The notes beneath the pieces are model-generated. The model was not told the origin of the DNA. It did no database searches and was given only the letters and a program-made list of their open reading frames with translations. Shown here piece after piece: positions 36,117-44,264 of a stretch of 64,000 nt of DNA. Numbering within the stretch: the stretch's first letter is position 1; each line of letters opens with the position of its first letter. The DNA is taken from positions 96,671-160,670 of the forward strand of contig JAJCZL010000034.1 of NCBI GenBank assembly GCA_029262415.1, read 5' to 3'. A program made the translations under genes and the position numbers. This DNA comes from Deltaproteobacteria bacterium. GTDB taxonomy: Bacteria > Desulfobacterota > Binatia > UBA1149 > JAJCZL01.

Positions 36117-37349
36117 CTAGGCTCGGCGTGCCAGTAGATACGGACCAACCAACGCTGCCCAAGCTAACGTCGCGCCGAGAAAGGCCGCGGCTGCCCAGCC
36201 CATCCACGTGAAAAACCTAGCGGGGTCGATCTCCATTGCAACGCGAAAGACCAGCGATGATGCGAGTAGTCCTGCAAGCAACGTCAGTTGCCACGGGCGC
36301 CCCGCGAGCCGCTTCATGTCGCCGCCGTGCCCGAGGGTGACTTGGGTGCTTACGCACAGGGCCATCAGCGCGAAGCCGCCGATAAATACCACGTGGAGTC
36401 CTGCGATACGGTACTGGGGCCAGGTTGCGGCGAGACCGTAACCTAGAGGCAGCATCCATGCTGAGAACCAAATCAGCCGCCGATTGCTGCCCGGGTTGGT
36501 CGGCAGCCGCCAAAGCTCGGCACCGAACACCAGAGCCAAGAGGGTCACGCCGGATCTCATCGAGTAGGCGATACGCGGCGATACTTCGCTCTCAATCCAG
36601 AAGCTACAGATTAGGATGATCGCGCACGCTAGGTGGGCGAGACGTTCGCGCTTGTCGGTCGCGGCGTGGGTTGCATCGGCCGGCGCTTGTCCGCGTGTCA
36701 TCAACGGAATCGCGAGGCCGCCGACGCCGAGTACCAACCCGGTGAACATGCCCTGCAGAACCAGTCCCTTGCCGATCGTATGCAAGTATGCGTAGTCGGC
36801 GCCGAGCACCGCGAACGATGCCGTCAGCACTGCTCCGAGCACACCCATGGCGAACGACAATGGTATCCACACAAAGCTGTTCGGCGGCCGTCGTGTTGAG
36901 CGGCGATCGAGGAAACGCCGAACGATGAAATTTAGCAGTGTTGCGGCAAGCACGAGCCAGAAGACCTGTGCCAGCCCGTAGCGCCCAAGCCACGCAGAAA
37001 CACTGGTGCCGATTGGGCAGCACAGACAGGTCACGATCTCCCAGGTTGCCGGCGGCCTGCTGCCGGTTCGCCTTGGGATCATCGTGAAAAGAAAGCCGAC
37101 CGCGAAACACATGAGGAATCCTTGAATCTGTGTCATCGCGTGGAAGATCGGACGATAGTTCTCGAGTGCACCGACCGCGTGGAGCAGCCAGTGGGCAACG
37201 CCGGCCCATGCCAAGGCGACGCCGAGCGGGAAGAATATGCGATAAGGCTCGCGCCTGATCAGCGGCGCGGCCGACAACTCATCACTTTCGGTAACCACGC
37301 CGGGCGGCACCAACGGTTCGGAGTCGCTGCGTTGGTCCGGTGTTTTCAT
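36117..37349 (-). CDS. nnrS: NnrS family haem/copper membrane protein
   Basis: A 410-residue polytopic protein with about twelve membrane segments. The start of the NnrS fold is clear (EPYRIFFPLGVALAWAGVAHWLLH) and histidines in HWLLHAVG, FHAMTQIQGF and YLHTIGKG are candidate haem ligands. NnrS proteins are haem- and copper-containing and protect cells from nitric oxide and related nitrosative stress in denitrifiers. GGGAG precedes the ATG. The gene is divergent from the nap-like operon, and a reverse sigma-54-like element lies in the shared 282-base gap, which suggests joint regulation with nitrogen-oxide respiration. Confidence 0.88.
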   Translation of the reverse strand: MKTPDQRSDSEPLVPPGVVTESDELSAAPLIRREPYRIFFPLGVALAWAGVAHWLLHAVGALENYRPIFHAMTQIQGFLMCFAVGFLFTMIPRRTGSRPPATWEIVTCLCCPIGTSVSAWLGRYGLAQVFWLVLAATLLNFIVRRFLDRRSTRRPPNSFVWIPLSFAMGVLGAVLTASFAVLGADYAYLHTIGKGLVLQGMFTGLVLGVGGLAIPLMTRGQAPADATHAATDKRERLAHLACAIILICSFWIESEVSPRIAYSMRSGVTLLALVFGAELWRLPTNPGSNRRLIWFSAWMLPLGYGLAATWPQYRIAGLHVVFIGGFALMALCVSTQVTLGHGGDMKRLAGRPWQLTLLAGLLASSLVFRVAMEIDPARFFTWMGWAAAAFLGATLAWAALVGPYLLARRA

Positions 37350-37558
37350 TGTCGCTCCCGAGTCGAGATTCTCAGCATGGTTTTCCGGTAAGCGAGAGGT
37401 GGCACGCCGATCGATTCTCTATTATGGGAATCCGGCTTCGCCCAACCGGGCCCTCGGCCGCGGCCCGGCGGCTGCGCAAGTTGCCGAATCTTCTCGTGAT
37501 GTTGCGGGGCTGGTCTGATCACTATATGTGCTCCGAGTTCTTGGCGGTTGCCCCGACA

Positions 37559-37574
37559 TGGCACACGCGTTGCA
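37559..37574 (+). promoter_or_regulatory. Sigma-54 (-24/-12) promoter of the nap-like respiratory operon
   Basis: The word TGGCACACGCGTTGCA matches the sigma-54 consensus TGGCAC-N5-TTGCA exactly, with GG and GC ten bases apart. It lies about 57 bases before the GTG start of the first gene, leaving room for a normal leader and the AAGGAG ribosome site. Sigma-54 promoters need an upstream-bound activator; no activator gene is in the window. Confidence 0.75.
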
Positions 37575-37586
37575 GAGTTAGTGCCA
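37571..37586 (-). promoter_or_regulatory. Reverse sigma-54-like element facing nnrS
   Basis: Read leftward this is TGGCACTAACTCTGCA: GG and GC again ten bases apart, with one mismatch in the -12 box. It overlaps the forward element at the central TGCA, so the two together make an inverted TGGCAC...GTGCCA pair 28 bases long. It is about 220 bases from the nnrS start, so it could be a promoter, or the symmetry could be an operator. Confidence 0.4.
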
Positions 37587-37630
37587 GGGGTGCGTGTCGC
37601 GCCTGTGTTTTTTAAGGAGATGGCCGCGCA

Positions 37631-39529
37631 GTGATCAATGGGGAGGTGAGGGTTCCCAATCGGGACTACTGGCGGTCGCAGATTAGCTGCCAGGCCGCCT
37701 GCCCAGTCAACACCGACGCGCGCGGCTACGTACGTGCGATCGCGGAAGGCGACTATGAGACGGCCTATCTCATCGCGCGTGGTCCCAATCCTTTGGCCTC
37801 GATTTGCGGCCGCGTCTGCGGCGCGCCTTGCGAGCAGAGCTGTCGACGCGGCGAACTCGACAAGCCGATCGCTATCCGTGCCCTCAAACGTTTCGTGTGC
37901 GAGCGCTTCGGCCCCGAAGGGCGCGAGAGCGGCGGCCGCGGTCTCATCGAGTACCTCAAACAGGCCGGGCGCCGCGCCGCGGCGCGCCAGTGTGAAGCCA
38001 CCGAGGAACTTCTTCCGCTTCTGCAGGCAACGCTGGACAGTCGGATTCCGCTCGTCAGCGAACGCTCGGTAGGCATCATCGGCAGTGGTCCGGCTGGTCT
38101 CGCCGCCGCACACGACCTCGCGATCCTCGGTTTCGCCGTGACCATCTACGAGATGGAGCCGGTGCTGGCCGGGATGCTCGCGATCGGGATACCCGAGTAT
38201 CGGTTGCCGCGCGATCTGATCCGCGCCGAGGTCGAGGCGATCCTCGAGCTTGGTGTGAAGGCCGAGACCTCGTGCGAGATCGGTAAGGACGTGACTCTTG
38301 CCGAGCTGCGCGAGCGCCACGACGCCGTCATCATTGCGGTAGGTGCCAAACGCTCGCGGCCGCTCCCGGTTCCCGGCGCCGACGCCGACGGTGTGATCGG
38401 CGGCGTAGAATTCTTGCGCGACGTTTCGATCGGCAACCCGCCGCCGCTCGGTCGCCGGGTGGTGGTAATCGGTGGTGGTAACGTCGCCTATGACGTCGGA
38501 CGGACGGTGGTTCGCCAGGCATCGGTCGATACCGCACGTGCGGCGCTGAGGCGCGATGCCGATGCCACCGTTTATCTCTGTTCGCTCGAGTCTCTCGAAG
38601 AGATGCCGGCCGACGACATCGAGATCATCGAAGGCGACGAGGAGGGCATCATCCGGCGCAACAGCGTCGGACCCACCGAGATTCTCGTCGATCCGTCCGG
38701 TCGTGTCGCCGGTGTTACTTTTCGACGTTGCTTGAGGGTGTATGACGAAAGCCGGCGGTTTGCCCCGGCGTTTGACGACGATGACACCGAGACGATCGAG
38801 TGCGACACCGTCCTGGTATCGGTCGGTCAGGCGGTGGATTTAGGCTTTTTGGACGCCGATCGCGACGGCATCGAGCTTGACGAACGCGGGTTCATTCGTT
38901 GTGACGCCGACTCCGGAACGACAAGCGCGACGGATGTCTATGTCGCCGGTGATCTCGCCTATGGTCCCAAGCTGCTGATACACGCCGTCGCATCGGGCAA
39001 GAAAGTTGCACGGGCCGTCTATGCGGCCAGCACCGGCCGCGAGATTCGCCCCGAGAGCGTTGAGTTACACCTTGCGGCTCCGGATTTCGCCCGTGAGGCC
39101 GGCTACGAGATGAGGCCGCGCGTGGTCTTGCCGACCAACTCGGCGGCCGAGCGCACGCTATCGCAAGATGCACCGGTCGAACTCTCGCTCGGTTGCGACG
39201 CCGCGCGAGCCGAAGCGTCGCGTTGCCTGGATTGCGGTGTCAACACAGTGTTTGACGGTGCGCGTTGTATCCTGTGCGGGGGCTGCGTCGATGTTTGTCC
39301 CTCGCTGTGCCTGCTGATTGTGTCAGCGGGCAGGCTCGTCGATGACGCGAGCCTCGAAACAACCGTTGCGCGCCAGCTCGACGGTTTTCCGCTCGAGCAG
39401 GCTTCGGCGATCATTAAAGACGAGACGATCTGCATTCGTTGCGGTCTGTGCGCGGAGCGCTGTCCGACCGGAGCGATCACGATGGAGAGATTCCTTTTCA
39501 AGGAGGTACCGGCATGTCAGGCCGCTTAG
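37631..39529 (+). CDS. FAD-dependent NAD(P)-type oxidoreductase with N- and C-terminal Fe-S domains
   Basis: A 632-residue GltD/DPYD-like flavoprotein. The N-terminal domain carries Fe-S ligands as CQAACPVNTD and CGRVCGAPCEQSCRRG. Two Rossmann folds follow: FAD-binding (VGIIGSGPAGLAAAHDLAILG) and NAD(P)-binding (RVVVIGGGNVAYDVGRTV), then a second FAD element (DVYVAGDLAYGPKLL). The C-terminus adds a CLDCGVN site and two ferredoxin-like [4Fe-4S] motifs (CILCGGCVDVCP; CIRCGLCAERCP). GTG start, AAGGAG upstream. It overlaps the Rieske gene, so it likely exchanges electrons between NAD(P)H and the Rieske/cytochrome b complex; in anammox bacteria Rieske/b complexes with a similar subunit are known. 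Direction is inference. Confidence 0.85.
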   Translation: MINGEVRVPNRDYWRSQISCQAACPVNTDARGYVRAIAEGDYETAYLIARGPNPLASICGRVCGAPCEQSCRRGELDKPIAIRALKRFVCERFGPEGRESGGRGLIEYLKQAGRRAAARQCEATEELLPLLQATLDSRIPLVSERSVGIIGSGPAGLAAAHDLAILGFAVTIYEMEPVLAGMLAIGIPEYRLPRDLIRAEVEAILELGVKAETSCEIGKDVTLAELRERHDAVIIAVGAKRSRPLPVPGADADGVIGGVEFLRDVSIGNPPPLGRRVVVIGGGNVAYDVGRTVVRQASVDTARAALRRDADATVYLCSLESLEEMPADDIEIIEGDEEGIIRRNSVGPTEILVDPSGRVAGVTFRRCLRVYDESRRFAPAFDDDDTETIECDTVLVSVGQAVDLGFLDADRDGIELDERGFIRCDADSGTTSATDVYVAGDLAYGPKLLIHAVASGKKVARAVYAASTGREIRPESVELHLAAPDFAREAGYEMRPRVVLPTNSAAERTLSQDAPVELSLGCDAARAEASRCLDCGVNTVFDGARCILCGGCVDVCPSLCLLIVSAGRLVDDASLETTVARQLDGFPLEQASAIIKDETICIRCGLCAERCPTGAITMERFLFKEVPACQAA

Positions 39530-39981
39530 AGAGTGAACCCATTGCGCGCCGTGATTTTCTCGGTCTTGCCGGGCTGTGGACCACGGCGATTGCGATCGGT
39601 GGCGCGTTGCTCGGCATGGTCAGGCTGCCCAAGCCGTCGGTCTTGCCGGAGGCCTCACGGCGTTTCCGGCTCGGACGCCCCGACGAATTCCCGCCCGGCA
39701 CATCGAAGGTGATCGCCGGCCAAAACGTCCTCGTCGTCTCCAAGCCGCAAGGTATAGCTGCGTTGTCTCTGGTGTGTACGCATCTCGGCTGCATCGTCAG
39801 CAAGAACGAGGCCGGTTTCTCGTGTCCGTGTCACGGCTCGGCGTTTGATGGAGACGGGCGCATTGTGGCCGGGCCTGCACCGCGCGGCCTGCGTTGGCTG
39901 CAGGTCTCTGCGGCGGTTGATGGTCGCTTGATAGTAAACGCCGGCAACGAGGTGGATCCAGGTACGTACTATCGCGTCTGA
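39514..39981 (+). CDS. Rieske [2Fe-2S] iron-sulfur protein (QcrA-like)
   Basis: A 155-residue Rieske subunit. A twin-arginine-like region (ARRDFLGLAGLW) and a single membrane anchor (about residues 18-40) precede the cluster domain with both motifs intact: CTHLGC and CPCHGSAFDGDG, giving two Cys and two His ligands and the disulfide-forming cysteines. The start at 39514 has a near-perfect AAGGAGG and overlaps the flavoprotein end by 16 bases. It takes electrons from quinol at the cytochrome b Qo site and passes them to a c-type cytochrome, here probably the decahaem protein. Confidence 0.93.
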   Translation: MSGRLESEPIARRDFLGLAGLWTTAIAIGGALLGMVRLPKPSVLPEASRRFRLGRPDEFPPGTSKVIAGQNVLVVSKPQGIAALSLVCTHLGCIVSKNEAGFSCPCHGSAFDGDGRIVAGPAPRGLRWLQVSAAVDGRLIVNAGNEVDPGTYYRV

Positions 39982-40003
39982 GGACGTGAGACCGGAGAAT
40001 GGG

Positions 40004-41551
40004 ATGAGCAAGAGCGGAATCGCGATTTTTGCCGAGAACCTGCGTGCGTTACCGCGACATTTGCGCGAGTCGTTCGTGCGTCACGACCGCCCGGTATCCG
40101 CTCGCAGCCGCTCGCAGGCGGTCTTCTCCAATCTTTTCCTACACATCCACGCGACCCGCACCCACCTGCAGTCGTTGCGCTTGACGGCTACGTTCGGACT
40201 GGGGATAGCCGCGACGTCGTGTTTCATCATCCTGCTGGTGACCGGCGTTCTGCTGATGGTCTACTATGCGCCGTCCACAAGTCTCGCCTACGACAGCATG
40301 AAGGACATCCATTTTGTGGTGCCCTCAGGTCGGCTGGTGCGAAACGTTCATCGCTGGTCAGCGCATCTGATGGTCGTGGTGGTGATCTTGCACATGTGCC
40401 GGGTCTTTTACACGGCCAGTTACAAGACTCCCAGGGAGTTCAACTGGCTGGTCGGGATGGGCCTGTTCATCGTGACGCTGGCACTCTCGTTTACCGGGTA
40501 CCTGCTGCCTTGGGATCAGTTGGCGTTCTGGGCGATTACGATCGGTGCCAACATTGCAGGGTCGCCGCGCGAGTTGACCGACGTTCTCGGGATCACCGCC
40601 TATTTTGATCCCGGCGGTTTCTCCAAGCAGCTTTTGTTGGGGGCGAATGAGGTTGGGCAGGATGCGCTGACACGCTTCTATCTATTGCATGTCATGGTTC
40701 TGCCGCTGGCGTTCGCGGCGCTGATCGGCGTGCACTTCTGGCGCATTCGTAAGGACGGCGGACTGGGCAGGCCCGGTATCGCGCAAACCGCGGCGGGAAA
40801 GGGCGCGGACACCGACCCCAACCTGCCCACGCTGCCTGCAGACGCGCCCACCAAGACCTACGGTTTGATGTGTGTTGTGGCCGGAAAAACCGCCGCGACC
40901 GATCTCGAAATCGACGAAACCGTACCGAGTTGGCCGCATCTGCTGCGTGCCGAGCTGGTGGTGTTCATGGCGTGCGTGTTTCTGTCGGTGGTTCTCGGGA
41001 TCGTTGCCGACGCTCCGCTTAAAGAACTCGCCAACCCGAACATTCCCGAGAATCCGGCCAAGGCGCCTTGGTACTTCCTGGGCTTGCAAGAAATGGTTTC
41101 CTACTCGGCCTTTATGGGCGGTCTCATCATCCCGGCGATCGTCGTCGTGGGCCTGGGCTTGATTCCCTATCTAGATCGCGAAGACGACCCCCCCGGTGTC
41201 TATTTCAGCGGCCGCAACGGTCGCGCGGTCGCGTTGAAGAGCCTGCTGTTCGGTGTCACCGCCGCGGTACTCGCAGTGGCGGTTCCTGTCAACTTCGGCT
41301 GGCTGCGTAACTGGTTCCCCGACATCTCGCAACTCTGGGTGATCCTCGTCAATCCGGGATCTCTGCTCACCGCAGCTTATGCCGCCTGGTCGATCCGAAC
41401 GTTACAAAAGACTCGCTCGACAAGGCTCGCCGCGATCGCGCTGTTCACCTGCTTCGTAGCGGGGTTTTTGATCACCACCTACGTGGGCATGAACCTGCGT
41501 GGTCCGAACTGGGACTTTTACTGGAGCCAGTCGGACTGGCCGGCGCATTAA
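40004..41551 (+). CDS. Cytochrome b (fused b6 / subunit IV type) of a Rieske/b complex
   Basis: A 515-residue membrane quinol oxidase subunit. The N-terminal cytochrome b part has haem-ligand helices (VHRWSAHLMVVVVILHMCR; YLLHVMVLPLAFAALIGVHFW) and the GYLLPWDQLAFWA segment. A linker near residues 255-310 leads to a subunit-IV-like part with the Qo loop seen as KAPWYFLGLQEMV in place of the PEWY tetrad. About 11 membrane helices in total. ATG 40004 has GGAG six bases upstream. It forms the membrane core of the complex with the Rieske protein before it and the decahaem cytochrome after it. Confidence 0.92.
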   Translation: MSKSGIAIFAENLRALPRHLRESFVRHDRPVSARSRSQAVFSNLFLHIHATRTHLQSLRLTATFGLGIAATSCFIILLVTGVLLMVYYAPSTSLAYDSMKDIHFVVPSGRLVRNVHRWSAHLMVVVVILHMCRVFYTASYKTPREFNWLVGMGLFIVTLALSFTGYLLPWDQLAFWAITIGANIAGSPRELTDVLGITAYFDPGGFSKQLLLGANEVGQDALTRFYLLHVMVLPLAFAALIGVHFWRIRKDGGLGRPGIAQTAAGKGADTDPNLPTLPADAPTKTYGLMCVVAGKTAATDLEIDETVPSWPHLLRAELVVFMACVFLSVVLGIVADAPLKELANPNIPENPAKAPWYFLGLQEMVSYSAFMGGLIIPAIVVVGLGLIPYLDREDDPPGVYFSGRNGRAVALKSLLFGVTAAVLAVAVPVNFGWLRNWFPDISQLWVILVNPGSLLTAAYAAWSIRTLQKTRSTRLAAIALFTCFVAGFLITTYVGMNLRGPNWDFYWSQSDWPAH

Positions 41552-41561
41552 AGGAGCGATG

Positions 41562-44264
41562 ATGGTGCGCCCCGAAATAAGATTATCCGACAAGCGTGCA
41601 AAGATCGCGCTTCTCGTCGTCAGCAGTGCGACGATCGCCGCGATTGCGGTTGCCGCGCTCCAAGAGAACTACTTCGCCGAATGGCACGGGTACCGCCGTA
41701 AGTTCGCGGAGCTGCTCGACGCGAAAGCGAACGACGACGCCGGTCGCAGCGCCGCTGCGCAGTTTTCTTTAGGAATCGCGCAGAACTTTGTGCCTGCGCT
41801 TGGCGTCGTCGACCGTTGCACGACCTGCCACGCCGGCGTTGAAGACCCGCGCATGACCGACGTCGAGCCGCCGTTTCGTAAGCACCCGGGGCGCTATCTC
41901 GAGCTTCACGACCCAACCAAGTTTGGTTGTACGGTTTGTCACCTCGGCCAAGGCCGTGCTGCGACGAAGGCGGATGCACACGGTCGCGTCGCGCATTGGG
42001 ACTGGCCGATGCTCGAGCCGCGCTACGTAAGGAGCTCGTGCACTAAATGTCACGAAGAGTCGGCGTTGTTCGGCGTTAACGGTCTGATCGCGCGCGCCGA
42101 CCATGGTGATCATGGTAGCGCGGGAGAACCGCTGCTCGCCGACGGACTTTTGCTGGCCACCGAACGCGGCTGCATGGGCTGCCACGTAGTGGCAGGCAAG
42201 GGGGGAAGTCTGGGACCGGATCTGACATTCGAAGCGGAGAAGACCCGCCACGATTTCGACTTCTCGAAAGTCGGCGATGCAATACCCCGCGATGTCGCCG
42301 CTTGGCTCGAGCGGCATTTCATCGAGCCCACCATCGTCAGCCCGGGGTCGATTATGCCGGCCGCGCGCAGCGAGCGGGAAGCTGCGGCGCTCACCGCTTA
42401 CATGCTGAGTCGTAACCGACCGTTGGGCGGCAGTGTGGTCTATCGTGCCGACGATCGTGAGTCCGACGACCCCGTCAGCGGTGAGCATCTCTACCTGCGC
42501 TACTGTTCGGCGTGTCACGGCGCGGACGGTCACGGCTCGGAAGTCTCGGCGATCACGACGCCTTCGCTGAACAATCACGACTTCCTTGCGGTCGCAGGCG
42601 ACGACTACCTGCGAATGATCATCGCCAACGGCCGTAGCCAGTCGGAGATGCCGGCTTGGCGCGAAGGATCCGGCAACCTGAGCCGCGACGAGATCGACCG
42701 TATCGTCGGCCATCTACGCGGGTGGGAGCCGACCGGTGCGCGCGAAGCCGACGTGAAAGCCAGCTACGGCGATGCGGAGCAGGGGCGCTCTTACTACCGT
42801 GCGCTGTGCGCAGGCTGCCACGGTGCCGACGGTGAGGGTGGGATAGGTAACTCGCTGCGCTCCGAAACTTTCCTGGCGATCGCAGACGACCCACTACTGG
42901 CGCGCTCGATCATCGCGGGCCGTCCGGGGACGGCCATGCCGTCGTGGCGGCGTCTCTCAGCACAGACGATCAGCGACCTATTGGCCTTCATTCGCGGCTG
43001 GCAGCCGCAAGCGCCGTCTTATGCCGACGTGCGTACGGCGATGGCACGAGTTGACGACGAGAGGAACGCCCGCTTTGGAAAATCGATCTACGCAAGTCAT
43101 TGCTTGGGTTGTCACGGTGCCGGCGGCGAAGGCCTGATCGGACCTTCGCTCGTCAGCGAAGACTTCCTCGCTCTGGTCGGCGACCAATACCTGTACCGCG
43201 CGATCGTTGAAGGCCGGCCCTCGACTGCAATGCCCGCATGGAAGCACCTGAGTGCCGACGATGTCGGCGCTCTGATTACCTACCTGCGAACCTATCAGCG
43301 CACTCCTGCGCTACAGGTCGAAGAGAAGGTGCCTCGCGGTAACTACAATGTCGGTCGCGTGCTGTATGGCGAGGCCTGCGTGGGATGCCACGGGCCGAAG
43401 GGTTCGGGGAGCATCGGGCCGCAACTTACCAACCGGGTATTCCTCGACTCGGTAAGCGACGGCATGCTGCTGCGTTGGATATCCCACGGGCGTACCGGAA
43501 CCGCTATGAAGGGATTCTCGCCTTCGGCACAAGGTCCGGTCACATTCGACGATCGCCAGATCGCCGATATCATCGCCTACATCCGTTTCATCGGCGATCA
43601 GAGCGAGACGGTATCGCAGCGCCTCGGCATCGGCAGGGCCGACGTAGGCCGACGCATCTACACGGACAGCTGTGCCTCGTGTCACGGTAGCGATGGTGAG
43701 GGCGCGTCGGGGCCGCAACTCGCGAATCCTTTCTTCTTGGACGCAGTCTCGGACGGCTTCCTCGAAGCGACCGTGGTGTTGGGCCGTTCGGGAACCGCGA
43801 TGCAGTCGATGGTGCACGGGTTTGAAGGGCTGGGACAAATTGCCCCCGAGAACGTCCAAGACCTCGTGGCTTACATGCGCACGTGGGAGAATCCGCGAAC
43901 CTGGCGGCTCACGCGCCGAGTGTCGGACATCAGCGCTAGTGCCGTCGCGGCCGGGCGAGACGCATACGGTATCTACTGTACCGGGTGTCACGGAGCCGAC
44001 GGCGGCGGATCCGACGGAACCCGAGGAGTCTTTGCGCCCGCTTTGAACAATCCCGAGTTCCTCACCGCAGCCTCTGACGGGTTCCTGCTCGCGACGATTG
44101 CGCGAGGCCGCATGGGAACCCCCATGCGCCCGTTCGGCAAGGGCTCGGGTGGGATTGTCGAACTTGAATCCGAAGTCATTTCCAACATCGTTTCGTTTAT
44201 CCGCTCGTGGCAAGCGGCACCGACCCAAGCCGCGACAGGAGGGAGTCTCAATGAAAAAGGTTGA
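41562..44264 (+). CDS. Membrane-anchored decahaem c-type cytochrome with six tandem cytochrome c modules
   Basis: A 900-residue periplasmic cytochrome held by one N-terminal helix (about residues 15-34). Ten CxxCH motifs can be counted. Four are in the N-terminal third (CTTCH, CTVCH, CTKCH, CMGCH); the other six (CSACH, CAGCH, CLGCH, CVGCH, CASCH, CTGCH) each start an 80-110 residue repeat with GCHG-D-G-G and later a G.GTAM-like methionine (FETAM/PGTAMPSW, PSTAMPAW, TGTAMKGF, SGTAMQSM, MGTPMRPF), the usual axial ligand. ATG 41562 has AAGGAG at good spacing. It would accept electrons from the Rieske protein and relay them to NapA or other partners. Confidence 0.92.
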   Translation: MVRPEIRLSDKRAKIALLVVSSATIAAIAVAALQENYFAEWHGYRRKFAELLDAKANDDAGRSAAAQFSLGIAQNFVPALGVVDRCTTCHAGVEDPRMTDVEPPFRKHPGRYLELHDPTKFGCTVCHLGQGRAATKADAHGRVAHWDWPMLEPRYVRSSCTKCHEESALFGVNGLIARADHGDHGSAGEPLLADGLLLATERGCMGCHVVAGKGGSLGPDLTFEAEKTRHDFDFSKVGDAIPRDVAAWLERHFIEPTIVSPGSIMPAARSEREAAALTAYMLSRNRPLGGSVVYRADDRESDDPVSGEHLYLRYCSACHGADGHGSEVSAITTPSLNNHDFLAVAGDDYLRMIIANGRSQSEMPAWREGSGNLSRDEIDRIVGHLRGWEPTGAREADVKASYGDAEQGRSYYRALCAGCHGADGEGGIGNSLRSETFLAIADDPLLARSIIAGRPGTAMPSWRRLSAQTISDLLAFIRGWQPQAPSYADVRTAMARVDDERNARFGKSIYASHCLGCHGAGGEGLIGPSLVSEDFLALVGDQYLYRAIVEGRPSTAMPAWKHLSADDVGALITYLRTYQRTPALQVEEKVPRGNYNVGRVLYGEACVGCHGPKGSGSIGPQLTNRVFLDSVSDGMLLRWISHGRTGTAMKGFSPSAQGPVTFDDRQIADIIAYIRFIGDQSETVSQRLGIGRADVGRRIYTDSCASCHGSDGEGASGPQLANPFFLDAVSDGFLEATVVLGRSGTAMQSMVHGFEGLGQIAPENVQDLVAYMRTWENPRTWRLTRRVSDISASAVAAGRDAYGIYCTGCHGADGGGSDGTRGVFAPALNNPEFLTAASDGFLLATIARGRMGTPMRPFGKGSGGIVELESEVISNIVSFIRSWQAAPTQAATGGSLNEKG

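Noticed and set aside
37440..37500. GC-rich inverted words in the nnrS-nap gap as an attenuator or terminator
   Set aside because: The pairing is imperfect, expected in DNA of this composition, and not followed by T residues.
41769..44228. Leftward frames of more than 300 codons opposite the decahaem cytochrome
   Set aside because: The rightward strand carries ten CxxCH motifs in one frame; the antisense frames have no recognisable domain.
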